DNA of 64,000 bases, taken from assembly GCF_036226505.1 (NCBI RefSeq), contig NZ_CP108484.1:5456001-5520000 (forward strand). The letters are read 5' to 3'. Below are positions 11,263 through 19,608 of the stretch, piece after piece. Position 1 is the stretch's first letter. Each line of letters begins with the position of its first letter. Made by a program: the position numbers and the translations under genes. The DNA comes from Kitasatospora sp. NBC_01246. GTDB lineage: Bacteria; Actinomycetota; Actinomycetes; Streptomycetales; Streptomycetaceae. The notes under the pieces were generated by a model, which was not told the origin of the DNA, did no database searches, and saw only the letters and a program-made list of their open reading frames with translations.

Positions 11263-11406
11263 CGGCCCGGCGCGGCGGGGCGCCGGAGCGGCCGATCCGG
11301 CGCCCCAGGGCCCGGCGGGAGCGCCCGGCCGAACGCGGTTACGCTGCAGACACCGGTCCGAACTGCGGGACCCGCCCACCGGCGGGGCGGGCGGAAGCTG
11401 AGCGGG

Positions 11407-12630
11407 GTGAGCGCGATGCGCGAGACGGACGGCCGCCGGGCCGGGCCGGCCAGCCAGCAGGGCATGCGGCGGGCCAATCTGGCGCTGGTGCTCGGCGTGA
11501 TCGCGCGGGCCCCGCGCTCGCGCGCGGAGGTCGCCGCGGAGAGCGGGCTGACGAGGGCGGCGGTGTCCTCGCTCGCCGAGGAGCTGATCGCGGCCCGGCT
11601 GGTGGTCGAGGAGGGTCCGGCGGCGCCCAGCGGCAAGGTCGGCCGGCCCGGGACGGCCCTGGGGCTCAACCCCGAGGGACCGGCGGGTCTGGGCGCCGAG
11701 ATCGGGGTCGAGCACCTCGGCGCCTGCGTGGTCGACCTGCGCGGCGAGGTCCGCGCCTGGCACCGTCAGGAGATCCGCAACCGGGACCGGCGGCCCGCCG
11801 CCGTGATGGCCGACCTGGCCGAACTGCTGCGCCGGGCGGTCGTCGACGCGGGGCTGCGCCCGGCCGGGCTGATGCTCGCGGTGCCCGGCCTGGTCGGCGA
11901 CGGCGACGGGGTGCTCCAGCGCGCCGCCAACCTGGGCTGGCAGGACGTGCCGCTGGCCGCCGAGCTGCGGCCGGCGCTGCGCGCGGCCGGCGCGCAGGGC
12001 CTGGCCGAGCTGCCGGTCGAGGCCGAGAACGAGGCCAACCTGGGCGGGCTCGCCGAGCTCTGGCTGGGCGGCGCCCCGGATCACTTCCTGCACGTCTCGG
12101 CCGAGGCCGGGGTCGGCTCGGCGATCGTGGTCGGCGGCCGGCTGATGCGTGGGGCGCACGGCTACGCCGGAGAGCTGGGGCACGTGCCGGTCCACCCGGA
12201 CGGACCGCGCTGCGCCTGCGGGGCGCACGGCTGCCTGGAGCAGTACGCGGGGGAGGCGGCGGTGCTGCGGGCGGCGGGGCTGGAGGGGATCCGGGGCGAC
12301 TGGGTCGCCCTGCTCGCCGAGCGGGCCGGGGCCGGGGACGAGGAGGTCCGCGGGGCGCTGGACGGGGCCGGGTCGGCCCTGGGGATCGCCTCGGCCGGGG
12401 CGGTCAACCTGCTCGACCCGGCCGAGGTGGTGCTGGGCGGCGGCTACGCCCGGCTGGCGCCCTGGCTGCTGCCGGGGATGCGGGCCGAGCTGGCGGCCCG
12501 GGTGACCGTCCGCCCCTGGACGGAGGAGCGGCTGGCGGTTTCCCGGCTGGGCCGGCGCGGGCCGCTGCTGGGGGCGGCGGTCGGCGTGGTCCGGGCGATC
12601 GTCGCGGACCCGGGCCGGCTCGACGGGTAG
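11407..12630 (+). CDS. ROK-family transcriptional regulator
   Basis: 407 residues from GTG at 11407 (an ATG three codons later is an alternative). The N-terminal helix-turn-helix (about 37-75, RAEVAAESGLTRAAVSSLAEEL) precedes a ROK sugar-kinase-like domain. The ROK signature is clear: GAHGYAGELGH followed by the zinc-binding CACGAHGCLEQY. Such proteins (NagC/XylR type) repress sugar-use genes and respond to a sugar or sugar phosphate. No sugar operon is next to it, so its targets are probably elsewhere. It converges on the membrane protein gene at 12667, with only 36 nt between them. Confidence 0.92.
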   Translation: MSAMRETDGRRAGPASQQGMRRANLALVLGVIARAPRSRAEVAAESGLTRAAVSSLAEELIAARLVVEEGPAAPSGKVGRPGTALGLNPEGPAGLGAEIGVEHLGACVVDLRGEVRAWHRQEIRNRDRRPAAVMADLAELLRRAVVDAGLRPAGLMLAVPGLVGDGDGVLQRAANLGWQDVPLAAELRPALRAAGAQGLAELPVEAENEANLGGLAELWLGGAPDHFLHVSAEAGVGSAIVVGGRLMRGAHGYAGELGHVPVHPDGPRCACGAHGCLEQYAGEAAVLRAAGLEGIRGDWVALLAERAGAGDEEVRGALDGAGSALGIASAGAVNLLDPAEVVLGGGYARLAPWLLPGMRAELAARVTVRPWTEERLAVSRLGRRGPLLGAAVGVVRAIVADPGRLDG

Positions 12631-12666
12631 GGGCGGTGTCGGGCCGGCCCGGGCGGTGCGGTGGGG

Positions 12667-13710
12667 CTACCCGGCGGGCAGCTCGCGGCCCCCGCGCGGC
12701 CGGCGCAGCACGGCGGCGAAGGTGACGGCGACGCCGACCAGTGCCCAGACCAGCAGCACGAGCAGCGGCATGGTGAGGTTGGTCGCGCCGAAGTAGGCGA
12801 TCGAGCGGGCCGCGTCGGTGCCGGCGCCGTTCGGGATCCAGGCGCCGATGGCCCGCCAGAACGGGGGCACCATCGGTGGCGGGAAGACCCCTCCCGCGCT
12901 GGGGTTGCCGAGCACCACGAAGATCAGTACCGCGACGCCGATCCCGATGATGTCGAAGAGGCACTGCAGCGCCATGGTGAACGCGCCGACCGTGAACACC
13001 ACCAGGGCGCCCAGCGCGGCGAGCCCCCAGGACGAGCCGGGCAGGGCGTTCAGCGCAGGTCCGACGATCACCGCCCCGCCGATGCCGGCCGCGATCGAGT
13101 ACAGCGCGAGGGCGGCGAGCCGGATGGCCGCCCGGTAGGCGTTGGCGGGTTTCGCCCCGGCGCTGACGCCGAGGATCGAGGCGACCAGGTAGCCGCCGAC
13201 GCACCAGCCGATCACCAGGTAGAAGGAGGACAGGCCGTTGGTGTCGCCCTTGGCCAGCGGGATGGTGTCGACGGTGCGCACCGTCCGGCCCTGGGTCTGG
13301 TCCACCGCGGTGACGATGGTCTGGGCGGCCCGGGCGGCGGCCGGGCCGCGGGCGTTGGCGACCAGCAGGGTGTCCTCGGTGCCGGCCGGGTCCACCACCA
13401 GCGCGGCGTAGAGCTTCTGGTCCTTGATCCGGGCGGTGGCGGTCTCCGCGTCGGGCGCGGTGGAGGCCCGTACCGCGTTGTCGGGCACCCCCTCCAGCGC
13501 CTCGACCAGCTTGGGGGAGACCTGCGGCGGCGCGACCACCGCGATCGAGAGCTCGTGCGGGGTGGGGCTGTGCAGCGCCCCGACGTACGAGGTGATGAAG
13601 CCGAGCTGGAGGAGGAGGACGGCGATCACCAGCAGCGCCGCGCGCGGGGTGACCGCCCCCTTCAGTTCGGCGACGAGTCCTGGCCTCGGTCCCTGCCCTG
13701 GGGTGGTCAT
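12667..13710 (-). CDS. ABC-2-like / DUF3533-type membrane protein
   Basis: 347 residues from the ATG at 13710, placed by the AAGGAG ribosome site 6 nt upstream (another ATG overlaps that site and is too close). One N-terminal helix (about 20-40), an extracytoplasmic region of some 150 residues, then five to six C-terminal helices, a topology like YhgE/Pip and the permease half of ABC-2 drug exporters. No ATP-binding motif. It is divergent from a MarR regulator with dyad symmetry between them, and an MFS drug exporter follows that regulator. Possible role in drug export or membrane stress; function inferred from context only. Confidence 0.7.
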   Translation of the reverse strand: MTTPGQGPRPGLVAELKGAVTPRAALLVIAVLLLQLGFITSYVGALHSPTPHELSIAVVAPPQVSPKLVEALEGVPDNAVRASTAPDAETATARIKDQKLYAALVVDPAGTEDTLLVANARGPAAARAAQTIVTAVDQTQGRTVRTVDTIPLAKGDTNGLSSFYLVIGWCVGGYLVASILGVSAGAKPANAYRAAIRLAALALYSIAAGIGGAVIVGPALNALPGSSWGLAALGALVVFTVGAFTMALQCLFDIIGIGVAVLIFVVLGNPSAGGVFPPPMVPPFWRAIGAWIPNGAGTDAARSIAYFGATNLTMPLLVLLVWALVGVAVTFAAVLRRPRGGRELPAG

Positions 13711-13724
13711 CCACATCTCCTTGC

Positions 13725-13760
13725 GTATCGGGAAAAACGGATACTTCATACCATCAAGTA
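13725..13760. promoter_or_regulatory. Dyad symmetries between the divergent membrane-protein and MarR genes
   Basis: Two overlapping inverted repeats: GTATC-N10-GATAC (13725-13744) and TACTT-N9-AAGTA (13742-13760). The GGATACTT segment recurs at 13809-13816, just before the MarR start. This is a plausible operator for the MarR protein controlling both directions. Confidence 0.45.
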
Positions 13761-13821
13761 GTTGGCTTTCCCGATTTCCCGCGCCGTATGTGGGGGCACT
13801 GTGCTGCGGGATACTTGCGCG

Positions 13822-14280
13822 GTGAGTGCGGCGAATGACGAGGAACCCCTGCTGGCGGTGGAGCGCGAGGTCGCGCTGATGTTCCGCCGGGGCCGGGCCC
13901 GGGTGGCGGAACTCTCCCGCCGGGTGCACCCCAGCCTGGAGGGGGCGGCGTACAGCATGCTCGGCTACATCGAGCAGGCCGGGCGGGTGCGGGTGACCGA
14001 CGTCGGCGTGCACTTCGCGGTGGGCAAGGCCACGGTGAGCCGGCAGATCCGGGCGCTGGAGGAGCTGGGCCTGGTGACCCGGGAGGCGGATCCGCTGGAC
14101 CGCCGGTCCGCGCTGGTCTCGCTCACCGACGACGGCCGGCGGCGCTACCTGGGCGCGCGGGACGCCCGGATCGAGCGGGTGCGCGAGCTGATGGCCAACT
14201 GGTCCGAGGAGGACGTGATCCGCTTCGCCGGGCTGCTGCACCGCTTCAACGACGTGGTCGGGGAGGCCGTCGGGACCTGA
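13822..14280 (+). CDS. MarR-family transcriptional regulator
   Basis: 152 residues from GTG at 13822; the frame is open 20 codons upstream but those residues lie outside the domain and overlap the control region. The start is 6 nt after GATACT, a possible -10 box, so the mRNA may be leaderless. Winged helix-turn-helix: RVTDVGVHFAVGKATVSRQIRALEELG (about 73-99), then the wing DRRSALVSLTDDGR. It lies between two export-type genes, one divergent and one (MFS) 158 nt downstream with a double palindrome in front. The likely role is a ligand-released repressor of both; the ligand is unknown. Confidence 0.9.
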   Translation: MSAANDEEPLLAVEREVALMFRRGRARVAELSRRVHPSLEGAAYSMLGYIEQAGRVRVTDVGVHFAVGKATVSRQIRALEELGLVTREADPLDRRSALVSLTDDGRRRYLGARDARIERVRELMANWSEEDVIRFAGLLHRFNDVVGEAVGT

Positions 14281-14335
14281 GGTCCGGCGGTCCGGCGCGG
14301 GTCGCGGGGCGGGACTTTACTTGGGCTTGAAGAAA

Positions 14336-14378
14336 GTTGCCTTAAGCAACCATTGATCCTATGGTTGCTTAAGGCAAC
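14336..14378 (+). promoter_or_regulatory. Double-palindrome operator overlapping the MFS promoter
   Basis: A 16-bp arm GTTGCCTTAAGCAACC, an 11-bp spacer and the exact reverse complement GGTTGCTTAAGGCAAC. Each arm is itself a near-palindrome (TTGC-CTTAA-GCAA), the usual look of a MarR site. A promoter fits inside: TTGCCT (14337-14342), 17 bp, TATGGT (14360-14365). A bound repressor would cover both promoter elements. Confidence 0.8.
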
Positions 14379-14438
14379 GACTTTTCCGTCCCTCGTCGCC
14401 GCCTCCCGCTTCCGCCCCGCACCCGCCGAAGGACCCAG

Positions 14439-15992
14439 ATGACCGTCACCACCCGAGCCGCGACCGGAGCCGCCACCGCCGACGACGACACACCCATGAC
14501 CCACCGGCAGGTGCTGGAGGCCCTGTCCGGCCTGCTGCTCGGCCTCTTCGTGGCCGTGCTGTCGTCGACCGTCGTCTCCAACGCCCTGCCGCGCATCCTC
14601 ACCGACCTGCACGGCGGCCAGTCCGCCTACACCTGGGTGATCACCGCCACCCTGCTCACCCTCACCGCCTCCACTCCGATCTGGGGCAAGCTGTCCGACC
14701 TGGCCAGCAAGAAGCTGCTCCTGCAGATCGCCCTGGTGATCTACATCGCCTCGTCCGCGCTGGCCGGCCTCGCCCAGAACACCGGCGAGCTGATCGCCTG
14801 CCGCGCGCTGCAGGGCATCGGCGCCGGCGGTGTCACCGCGCTCGCCCAGATCTGCCTGGCGGCGATGGTCCCGCCGCGCGAGCGCGGCCGGTACAGCGGC
14901 TACTTCGGCGCGGTCTTCGCCCTCGCCACCATCGGCGGCCCGCTGATCGGCGGCGTCATCGTGGACACCTCCTGGCTCGGCTGGCGCTGGTGCTTCTACG
15001 TCGGGATCCCCTTCGCGCTGGCCGCGATCGCGGTGCTGCAGCGCACCCTGAAGCTGCCGGTGGTCAAGCGCAAGGTGAAGATCGACTACCTGGGCGCCCT
15101 GGTCATCACCGGTGCCGTCAGCCTGCTGATGATCTGGATCACGCTGGCCGGCAAGAACTACGCCTGGCTCTCCTGGCAGACCGCGGCCATGGTCGGCGGC
15201 GGCCTGGTGCTGGGCGGGCTCGCCGTGGCGATCGAGAAGCGCGCGGCCGAGCCGATCATCCCGCCGAGCCTCTTCCGCCACCGCACCGTCACCCTGGCGG
15301 CGGTCGCCAGCGTGCTGGTCGGCATCGGGATGTACGGCGCGACCACCTTCCTCAGCCAGTACTTCCAGCTGGCCAGGGAGAAGTCCCCGACCATCGCCGG
15401 CCTGATGACGCTGCCGATGATCCTCGGCCTGGCCGTCGCCTCCACCGTGGCGGGCAAGCTGATCACCAAGTACGGCCGCTGGAAGGCCTACCTGGTCGCC
15501 GGCACCCTGATGCTGGCCGTCGGCTTCGCCCTGCTCGGCACCGCCCGGGCCGACACCGACTACGTGCTGCTCGCCGTCTACATGGCGATCACCGGCATCG
15601 GCCTCGGCCTGACCATGCAGAACCTCGTGCTCGCGGTGCAGAACACGGTGCCCCGGCACGAGCTCGGCGCGGCCAGCTCGGTGGTCACCTTCTTCCGCAC
15701 CATGGGCGGCGCGATGGGCGTCTCCGCCCTCGGGGCCCTGATGAACAACCGGGTCGGCCACTACCTGACGGAGAACCTGGCGGCCGCGCACGTCCCGGCC
15801 ACCGGCGCCGCGGCCGGCGGCGGCATCCCGGACCTGCACAAGCTGCCCGCCCCGCTCGTCCCGCTGGTGACGGACGCCTTCGGGCACGGGGTCGGCGTGG
15901 TCTTCCTGGTCGCGGCGCCGTTCGCGCTGCTGGCCTTCGTGACGGTGCTGTTCATCCGCGAGACCGTGCTGCGCACCGGCCACCAGGGCTGA
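14439..15992 (+). CDS. MFS multidrug exporter, DHA2 (14-helix) family
   Basis: 517 residues, ATG preceded by AAGGACC. About 14 membrane helices. Family motifs include WVITATLLTLTASTPIWGKLSD (motif A region), the motif C-like segment GGPLIGG and the basic loop PRERGRYSGYFG. DHA2 exporters (EmrB/QacA type) use the proton gradient to expel drugs or antibiotics from the cytoplasm. It is preceded by the MarR gene in the same direction and by a double palindrome spanning its promoter, a classic repressor-exporter unit. Its 21-bp perfect hairpin terminator is shared with the convergent phosphate operon. Substrate unknown. Confidence 0.93.
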   Translation: MTVTTRAATGAATADDDTPMTHRQVLEALSGLLLGLFVAVLSSTVVSNALPRILTDLHGGQSAYTWVITATLLTLTASTPIWGKLSDLASKKLLLQIALVIYIASSALAGLAQNTGELIACRALQGIGAGGVTALAQICLAAMVPPRERGRYSGYFGAVFALATIGGPLIGGVIVDTSWLGWRWCFYVGIPFALAAIAVLQRTLKLPVVKRKVKIDYLGALVITGAVSLLMIWITLAGKNYAWLSWQTAAMVGGGLVLGGLAVAIEKRAAEPIIPPSLFRHRTVTLAAVASVLVGIGMYGATTFLSQYFQLAREKSPTIAGLMTLPMILGLAVASTVAGKLITKYGRWKAYLVAGTLMLAVGFALLGTARADTDYVLLAVYMAITGIGLGLTMQNLVLAVQNTVPRHELGAASSVVTFFRTMGGAMGVSALGALMNNRVGHYLTENLAAAHVPATGAAAGGGIPDLHKLPAPLVPLVTDAFGHGVGVVFLVAAPFALLAFVTVLFIRETVLRTGHQG

Positions 15993-16021
15993 CCGCCGCC
16001 GGCGGGGGCACGGGGCAGGAC

Positions 16022-16067
16022 ACGGCGAAGGCCGGGGAGCGGACCACCGCTCCCCGGCCTTCGCCGT
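16022..16067. terminator. Convergent terminator, perfect 21-bp stem
   Basis: Left arm 16022-16042, loop ACCA, right arm 16047-16067, fully complementary (core GGCGAAGGCCGGGGAGC). It lies between the MFS gene and the oppositely transcribed phosphate operon and can serve both. Confidence 0.85.
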
Positions 16068-16077
16068 ACTCCGTGCG

Positions 16078-16332
16078 TCAGTGGCCGGCGATCAGGGACA
16101 GGCCGTAGAGGACGGCGGCGCCGCAGACCGCGAAGCAGGTGTAGGCACCGGCCAGGGCCAGTCGGCCGCCGCCGGCCGGGGCGTCGGAGCCGGCCGCCGA
16201 GCGCTGCGCGGTCAGCGCGGCCTCACGGCGGGAGAGGGCCAGGATGCCCAGCGCGAAGACGGTGACCACCGCGACGGTGATGCCGAAGCTGAAGCCGGCG
16301 GTCTGGGCCAGGGCGTTCCACTTGATGTGCAT
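16078..16332 (-). CDS. Small two-helix membrane protein downstream of the phosphate transporter
   Basis: 84 residues, ATG with GAGGAG 8 nt upstream. Two hydrophobic helices (about 14-33 and 59-80) around a short basic, Ala/Gly-rich loop. It starts 26 nt after the Pit stop codon and is surely in the same PHO-box operon. I do not recognise a named family; a small partner or regulator of the Pit transporter is a fair guess from position alone. Confidence 0.75.
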   Translation of the reverse strand: MHIKWNALAQTAGFSFGITVAVVTVFALGILALSRREAALTAQRSAAGSDAPAGGGRLALAGAYTCFAVCGAAVLYGLSLIAGH

Positions 16333-16358
16333 GCTGTGTGCTCCTCAGCCGTCGGCGC

Positions 16359-17543
16359 TCAGGCCGCGACCGTGGTCGAGGCGGGAGTGGTGGGGGTGCC
16401 GGCCGCGGCGGTCGGGGTGATCTCGACCGGGGTGATCTCGCCGGCCTCGTTGACGTTGTCCGCGTGGACCGGCTGGCGGCGGGAGATCAGCCACATCGCG
16501 CCCGAGCCGGCGACCAGGACGGCGCCCACCAGGACCACGCCCCAGGTGCCCTGCTCGACCACGAGGGCCGCGAGGCCGGCCACCGTGGCGGCGGCGGGCA
16601 GGGTCAGGCCCCAGGTGTAGACCATGCGGCGCACCAGGCTCCAGCGCAGCTCGCCCTTCGGGCCGCCGAGGCCGGCGCCCATGATGCCGCCGGAGCAGAC
16701 CTGGGTGGTGGAGAGGCCGAAGCCCATGTGCGAGGAGGTCAGGATGACGGTCGCGGCGGCGGACTCGGAGGCGAAGCCCTGCGGGGCCTGGATGTCCGCC
16801 AGGCCCTTGCCCATCGAGCGGATGATCCGCCAGCCGCCCATGTAGGTGCCGAGCGCGATCGCCGCACCGGCCGAGACGATCACCCAGGTGGGGGGCAGCG
16901 CGCCGGTCGGCAGGGCGCCGACCGAGACCAGGGTCAGGGTGATGATGCCCATCGTCTTCTGGGCGTCATTGGTGCCGTGGGCCAGCGAGATCAGCGAGGA
17001 GGAGAACACCTGGCCGGTCTTGAAGCCCTTGGTGACGGTGGCGCCGTCGCTCTTGCGGGTGATCGCGTACGCCAGCTTCGTGGCGCCCCACGAGGCCAGG
17101 CCCGCGACCAGCGGGGAGGCGATCGCCGGGATGAGGATCTTGGTGACCACGGTGTCGAAGTTGACGCCGTTGAGACCGACGCCGACCACGGTGGCGCCGA
17201 TCAGGCCGCCGTAGAGCGCGTGCGACGAACTGGACGGAAGGCCTCTCAGCCAGGTGATCAGGTTCCAGAGGATCGCGCCGACCAGTGCGGCGAAGATGAT
17301 CTCCGGATGGATCCCGGCCTTCTCGTTGACGATGCCGCCGGAGATGGTGGTGGCGACCTTCACCGAGAGGAACGCCCCGGCGAAGTTGAGGACGGCCGCG
17401 ATGGTGACCGCGACCTTGGGTCGAAGGGCTCCGGTGGCGATGGAGGTGGCCATCGCGTTGGCGGTGTCGTGGAACCCGTTGGTGAAGTCGAAGGCGAGCG
17501 CCGTGATGATCACAACGGCCACCAGGAACGAGATGTGTTCCAT
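16359..17543 (-). CDS. pit: Low-affinity inorganic phosphate transporter, Pit family
   Basis: 394 residues from the ATG at 17543 (MEHISFLVAVV); the frame stays open far upstream but without membrane or family sequence. About ten helices. The inverted pair of Pit signatures is present: FTNGFHDTANAMATSIATGAL near the N-terminus and SLAHGTNDAQKTMGI in the second half. The transporter moves metal-phosphate with protons across the membrane. A PHO box lies 60 bp upstream, so PhoP should control it under phosphate limitation, as known for one of the Streptomyces pit genes (pitH2). The last 40 residues are polar and Thr/Pro-rich. Confidence 0.96.
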   Translation of the reverse strand: MEHISFLVAVVIITALAFDFTNGFHDTANAMATSIATGALRPKVAVTIAAVLNFAGAFLSVKVATTISGGIVNEKAGIHPEIIFAALVGAILWNLITWLRGLPSSSSHALYGGLIGATVVGVGLNGVNFDTVVTKILIPAIASPLVAGLASWGATKLAYAITRKSDGATVTKGFKTGQVFSSSLISLAHGTNDAQKTMGIITLTLVSVGALPTGALPPTWVIVSAGAAIALGTYMGGWRIIRSMGKGLADIQAPQGFASESAAATVILTSSHMGFGLSTTQVCSGGIMGAGLGGPKGELRWSLVRRMVYTWGLTLPAAATVAGLAALVVEQGTWGVVLVGAVLVAGSGAMWLISRRQPVHADNVNEAGEITPVEITPTAAAGTPTTPASTTVAA

Positions 17544-17602
17544 ACCCAAACAATCGTCGTAGTTGTCGCACTGACGTTGGTGTCGATCGCGACGGTAGGG
17601 AG

Positions 17603-17624
17603 CCTCGGTGAACGGAAGGTGAAC
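17603..17624 (-). promoter_or_regulatory. PHO box (PhoP direct repeats) upstream of pit
   Basis: On the minus strand two adjacent 11-nt units, GTTCACCTTCC and GTTCACCGAGG, match the Streptomyces PhoP direct-repeat unit GTTCACC. They lie 60-81 nt upstream of the pit start codon, a location suited to activation. Confidence 0.88.
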
Positions 17625-17879
17625 TGAGACGGGCCGCGTGGTTCCGGACGTGTCCCAGGGGTTGCCATGACCTTGCCAGGAGGTGTCCCCGGGCCCGCTG
17701 AACTGGGCATTGGCGCAGAACGTCCTGGTTCGCTCCGGTTTGCTGAGACCTGTCTCACAACCGACCGAAGAATTCATCGGGCCGTACGGGTGCGGTCTGT
17801 TTCTGCCGGGTGACCCATGACAGGATCGGCGAGGATCCGGGCATCCCGGGGATCGGCAGGGGCGGGGAGGAACGAATCC

Positions 17880-19559
17880 ATGGGCGGGGCCGCACAGCGC
17901 ACGGAGACAGCGGGAACACGACCGTGGGTGCGGGCCGCCCTGCGCTGCGGAGCCGTCCTGGCGGCCGCCGCGCTGGCGCTGCCGCTGGCCGCCCAGGCCG
18001 CCTACGCGGCGCCGGACCCGGGCAACCCGGGCATCACCGCCCCGGCCGCCGCGCCCGGCGCGGACCCGCTCGCGGAGGCCAAGGCCACCCTCGGGCCGCT
18101 GCTCGACCGGCTGCACGAGCTGTACACGGGGGCGGAGGCCGCCACCGAGCAGTTCAACGCCGCCGTCACCAAGGTCGCCGAGCAGCAGGCCACCGTCACC
18201 GACCTGGGCGACCGGCTGGACCGTCAGCAGAAGCTCGTGGACGCCGGTACCGACGTGGCCGCCCAGCTCGCCGCCGCCCAGTACCGCAACGGCGCCACCT
18301 CGGCCTACGCCGAACTGCTGCTCTCCCAGGACCCGTACGAGGCCGTCACCATCGCCGAACTGCTCTCCGCCGCGAGCCGTTCGCAGTCCGAGTTCCTGGA
18401 CCGGCTCAAGCTCGACCGCGAAGCGCTCACCGGCCTGCAGAAGCAGAGCGAGGAGGCGCTGAAGAACTCCCAGGCACTGGTCGCCCAGCAGGACGCGGCC
18501 AAGGCCAAGCTCGCCACCGACCTGGCAGCCGTCGAGCAGCTGGTCTCCTCGCTCACCGGTGCCCAGCGCACCGAGCTGGAGCAGCTGGAGAAGGCCAAGG
18601 CCGACGAGGCCCAGCTGGCCTTCCTCGCCTCCGGCGCCCTCGGCAAGGGCGAGCGCACCCCGTCGCTGGCCGGCCGCGCCGCCGTCGCGTACGCGCTGGC
18701 GCAGCTCAACAAGCCGTACGTGTGGGGCGGCGCCGGCCCGGACGTCTTCGACTGCTCCGGCCTCACCTCGCAGGCCTGGCTGCACGCCGGCAAGCCGATC
18801 CCGCGCACCAGCCAGGAGCAGTGGGCCCAGCTCCAGCACGTCGCGCTGAACCAGCTGCGCCCCGGTGACCTGGTCATCTACTTCGAGGGCGCCACCCATG
18901 TCGCGCTCTACATCGGCGGCGGGCTGGTCGTCCAGGCGCCCCGCCCGGGCGCCGTGATCAAGGTGTCGCCGATCGGCTCGATGCCGATCCTCGGTGCCGT
19001 CCGCCCCGACCCGGAGACCGCCTCGGACGAGGCGGGCGGTGCCTGGAAGGTGCCGGACCTCCCGGCGGGCTGGGACAGCGTCACCCCGATCGCCCCGAGC
19101 CCGGCCAACCAGGTGCCGGTCGACCCGAACGCGGCGAACCCCGCGCCCGGCACGCCGACCGCGCCCGGCACGCCCACCCCGGGGACGCCGACGCCCGGCA
19201 CCCCGCAGCCCGGCACCGGCACGCCGACCGACCCGGGGACGCCGACCGACCCGGGGACGCCGACCGGCACCCCGACGGGTACGCCGACCGGGACGCCCAC
19301 GGGAACGCCGACGGGCACGCCCACCGGGACCCCGACGGGGACGCCGACCGGTACCCCGACGGGCACGCCGACCGGGACGCCCACGGGAACGCCGACCGGT
19401 ACCCCGACGGGCACCCCCACCGGGACGCCGGCCGGGACGCCGGCCGGGACGCCGGCCGGGACTCCCGCGGGCTCGCCCAGCGGCACCCGTACCGGTTCGT
19501 CCACCGCCTCGGCCCCGGGCTCCACCTCGGCCACCCCGCTGCCGGCGGGCCAGCACTAG
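17880..19559 (+). CDS. Secreted NlpC/P60 peptidoglycan endopeptidase with GTPT-repeat tail
   Basis: 559 residues from the ATG at 17880, chosen for its GGGGAGGA ribosome site and signal peptide; an ATG 21 codons earlier is possible. Order: secretion signal (to about residue 43), a long coiled-coil region (about 60-240), an NlpC/P60 domain with catalytic C292 in DVFDCSGL and H340 in GATHVALYIGGG, then a tail of about 14 Gly-Thr-Pro-Thr units (codons 19255-19468) and a Ser/Thr-rich end. These enzymes cut peptide stems of peptidoglycan outside the cell, in growth or division. The coiled coil probably autoinhibits or localises it. The tail has no membrane anchor. Confidence 0.93.
   Translation: MGGAAQRTETAGTRPWVRAALRCGAVLAAAALALPLAAQAAYAAPDPGNPGITAPAAAPGADPLAEAKATLGPLLDRLHELYTGAEAATEQFNAAVTKVAEQQATVTDLGDRLDRQQKLVDAGTDVAAQLAAAQYRNGATSAYAELLLSQDPYEAVTIAELLSAASRSQSEFLDRLKLDREALTGLQKQSEEALKNSQALVAQQDAAKAKLATDLAAVEQLVSSLTGAQRTELEQLEKAKADEAQLAFLASGALGKGERTPSLAGRAAVAYALAQLNKPYVWGGAGPDVFDCSGLTSQAWLHAGKPIPRTSQEQWAQLQHVALNQLRPGDLVIYFEGATHVALYIGGGLVVQAPRPGAVIKVSPIGSMPILGAVRPDPETASDEAGGAWKVPDLPAGWDSVTPIAPSPANQVPVDPNAANPAPGTPTAPGTPTPGTPTPGTPQPGTGTPTDPGTPTDPGTPTGTPTGTPTGTPTGTPTGTPTGTPTGTPTGTPTGTPTGTPTGTPTGTPTGTPTGTPAGTPAGTPAGTPAGSPSGTRTGSSTASAPGSTSATPLPAGQH
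19255..19468 (+). repeat. 12-bp in-frame tandem repeat (GTPT)
   Basis: A 12-nt unit of the form GGNACNCCNACN repeats in frame about 14 times, then drifts to GTPA units. Synonymous changes between copies show it is selected as protein sequence. Length variation between strains is likely. Confidence 0.9.
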
Positions 19560-19573
19560 CTCGGCCCGTCGGC

Positions 19574-19603
19574 CCGACGGCCCGGGGAGCCCCGGGCCGT
19601 CGG
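19574..19603. terminator. Convergent terminator between NlpC/P60 gene and oxidoreductase gene
   Basis: Arms CCGACGGCCCGGG and CCCGGGCCGTCGG with a four-base loop, in the 49-bp gap between two convergent genes. Confidence 0.75.
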
Positions 19604-19608
19604 CCGGT

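Noticed and set aside
17760..17879. Possible c-di-AMP (ydaO-type) riboswitch before the NlpC/P60 gene, a common place for one in actinobacteria
   Set aside because: I looked for the conserved ydaO core segments and could not find them; the leader is also short.
19147..19488. Short regularly spaced repeats that could be taken for CRISPR
   Set aside because: The 12-bp unit has no spacers, is in frame within the NlpC/P60 gene and varies only at silent positions.
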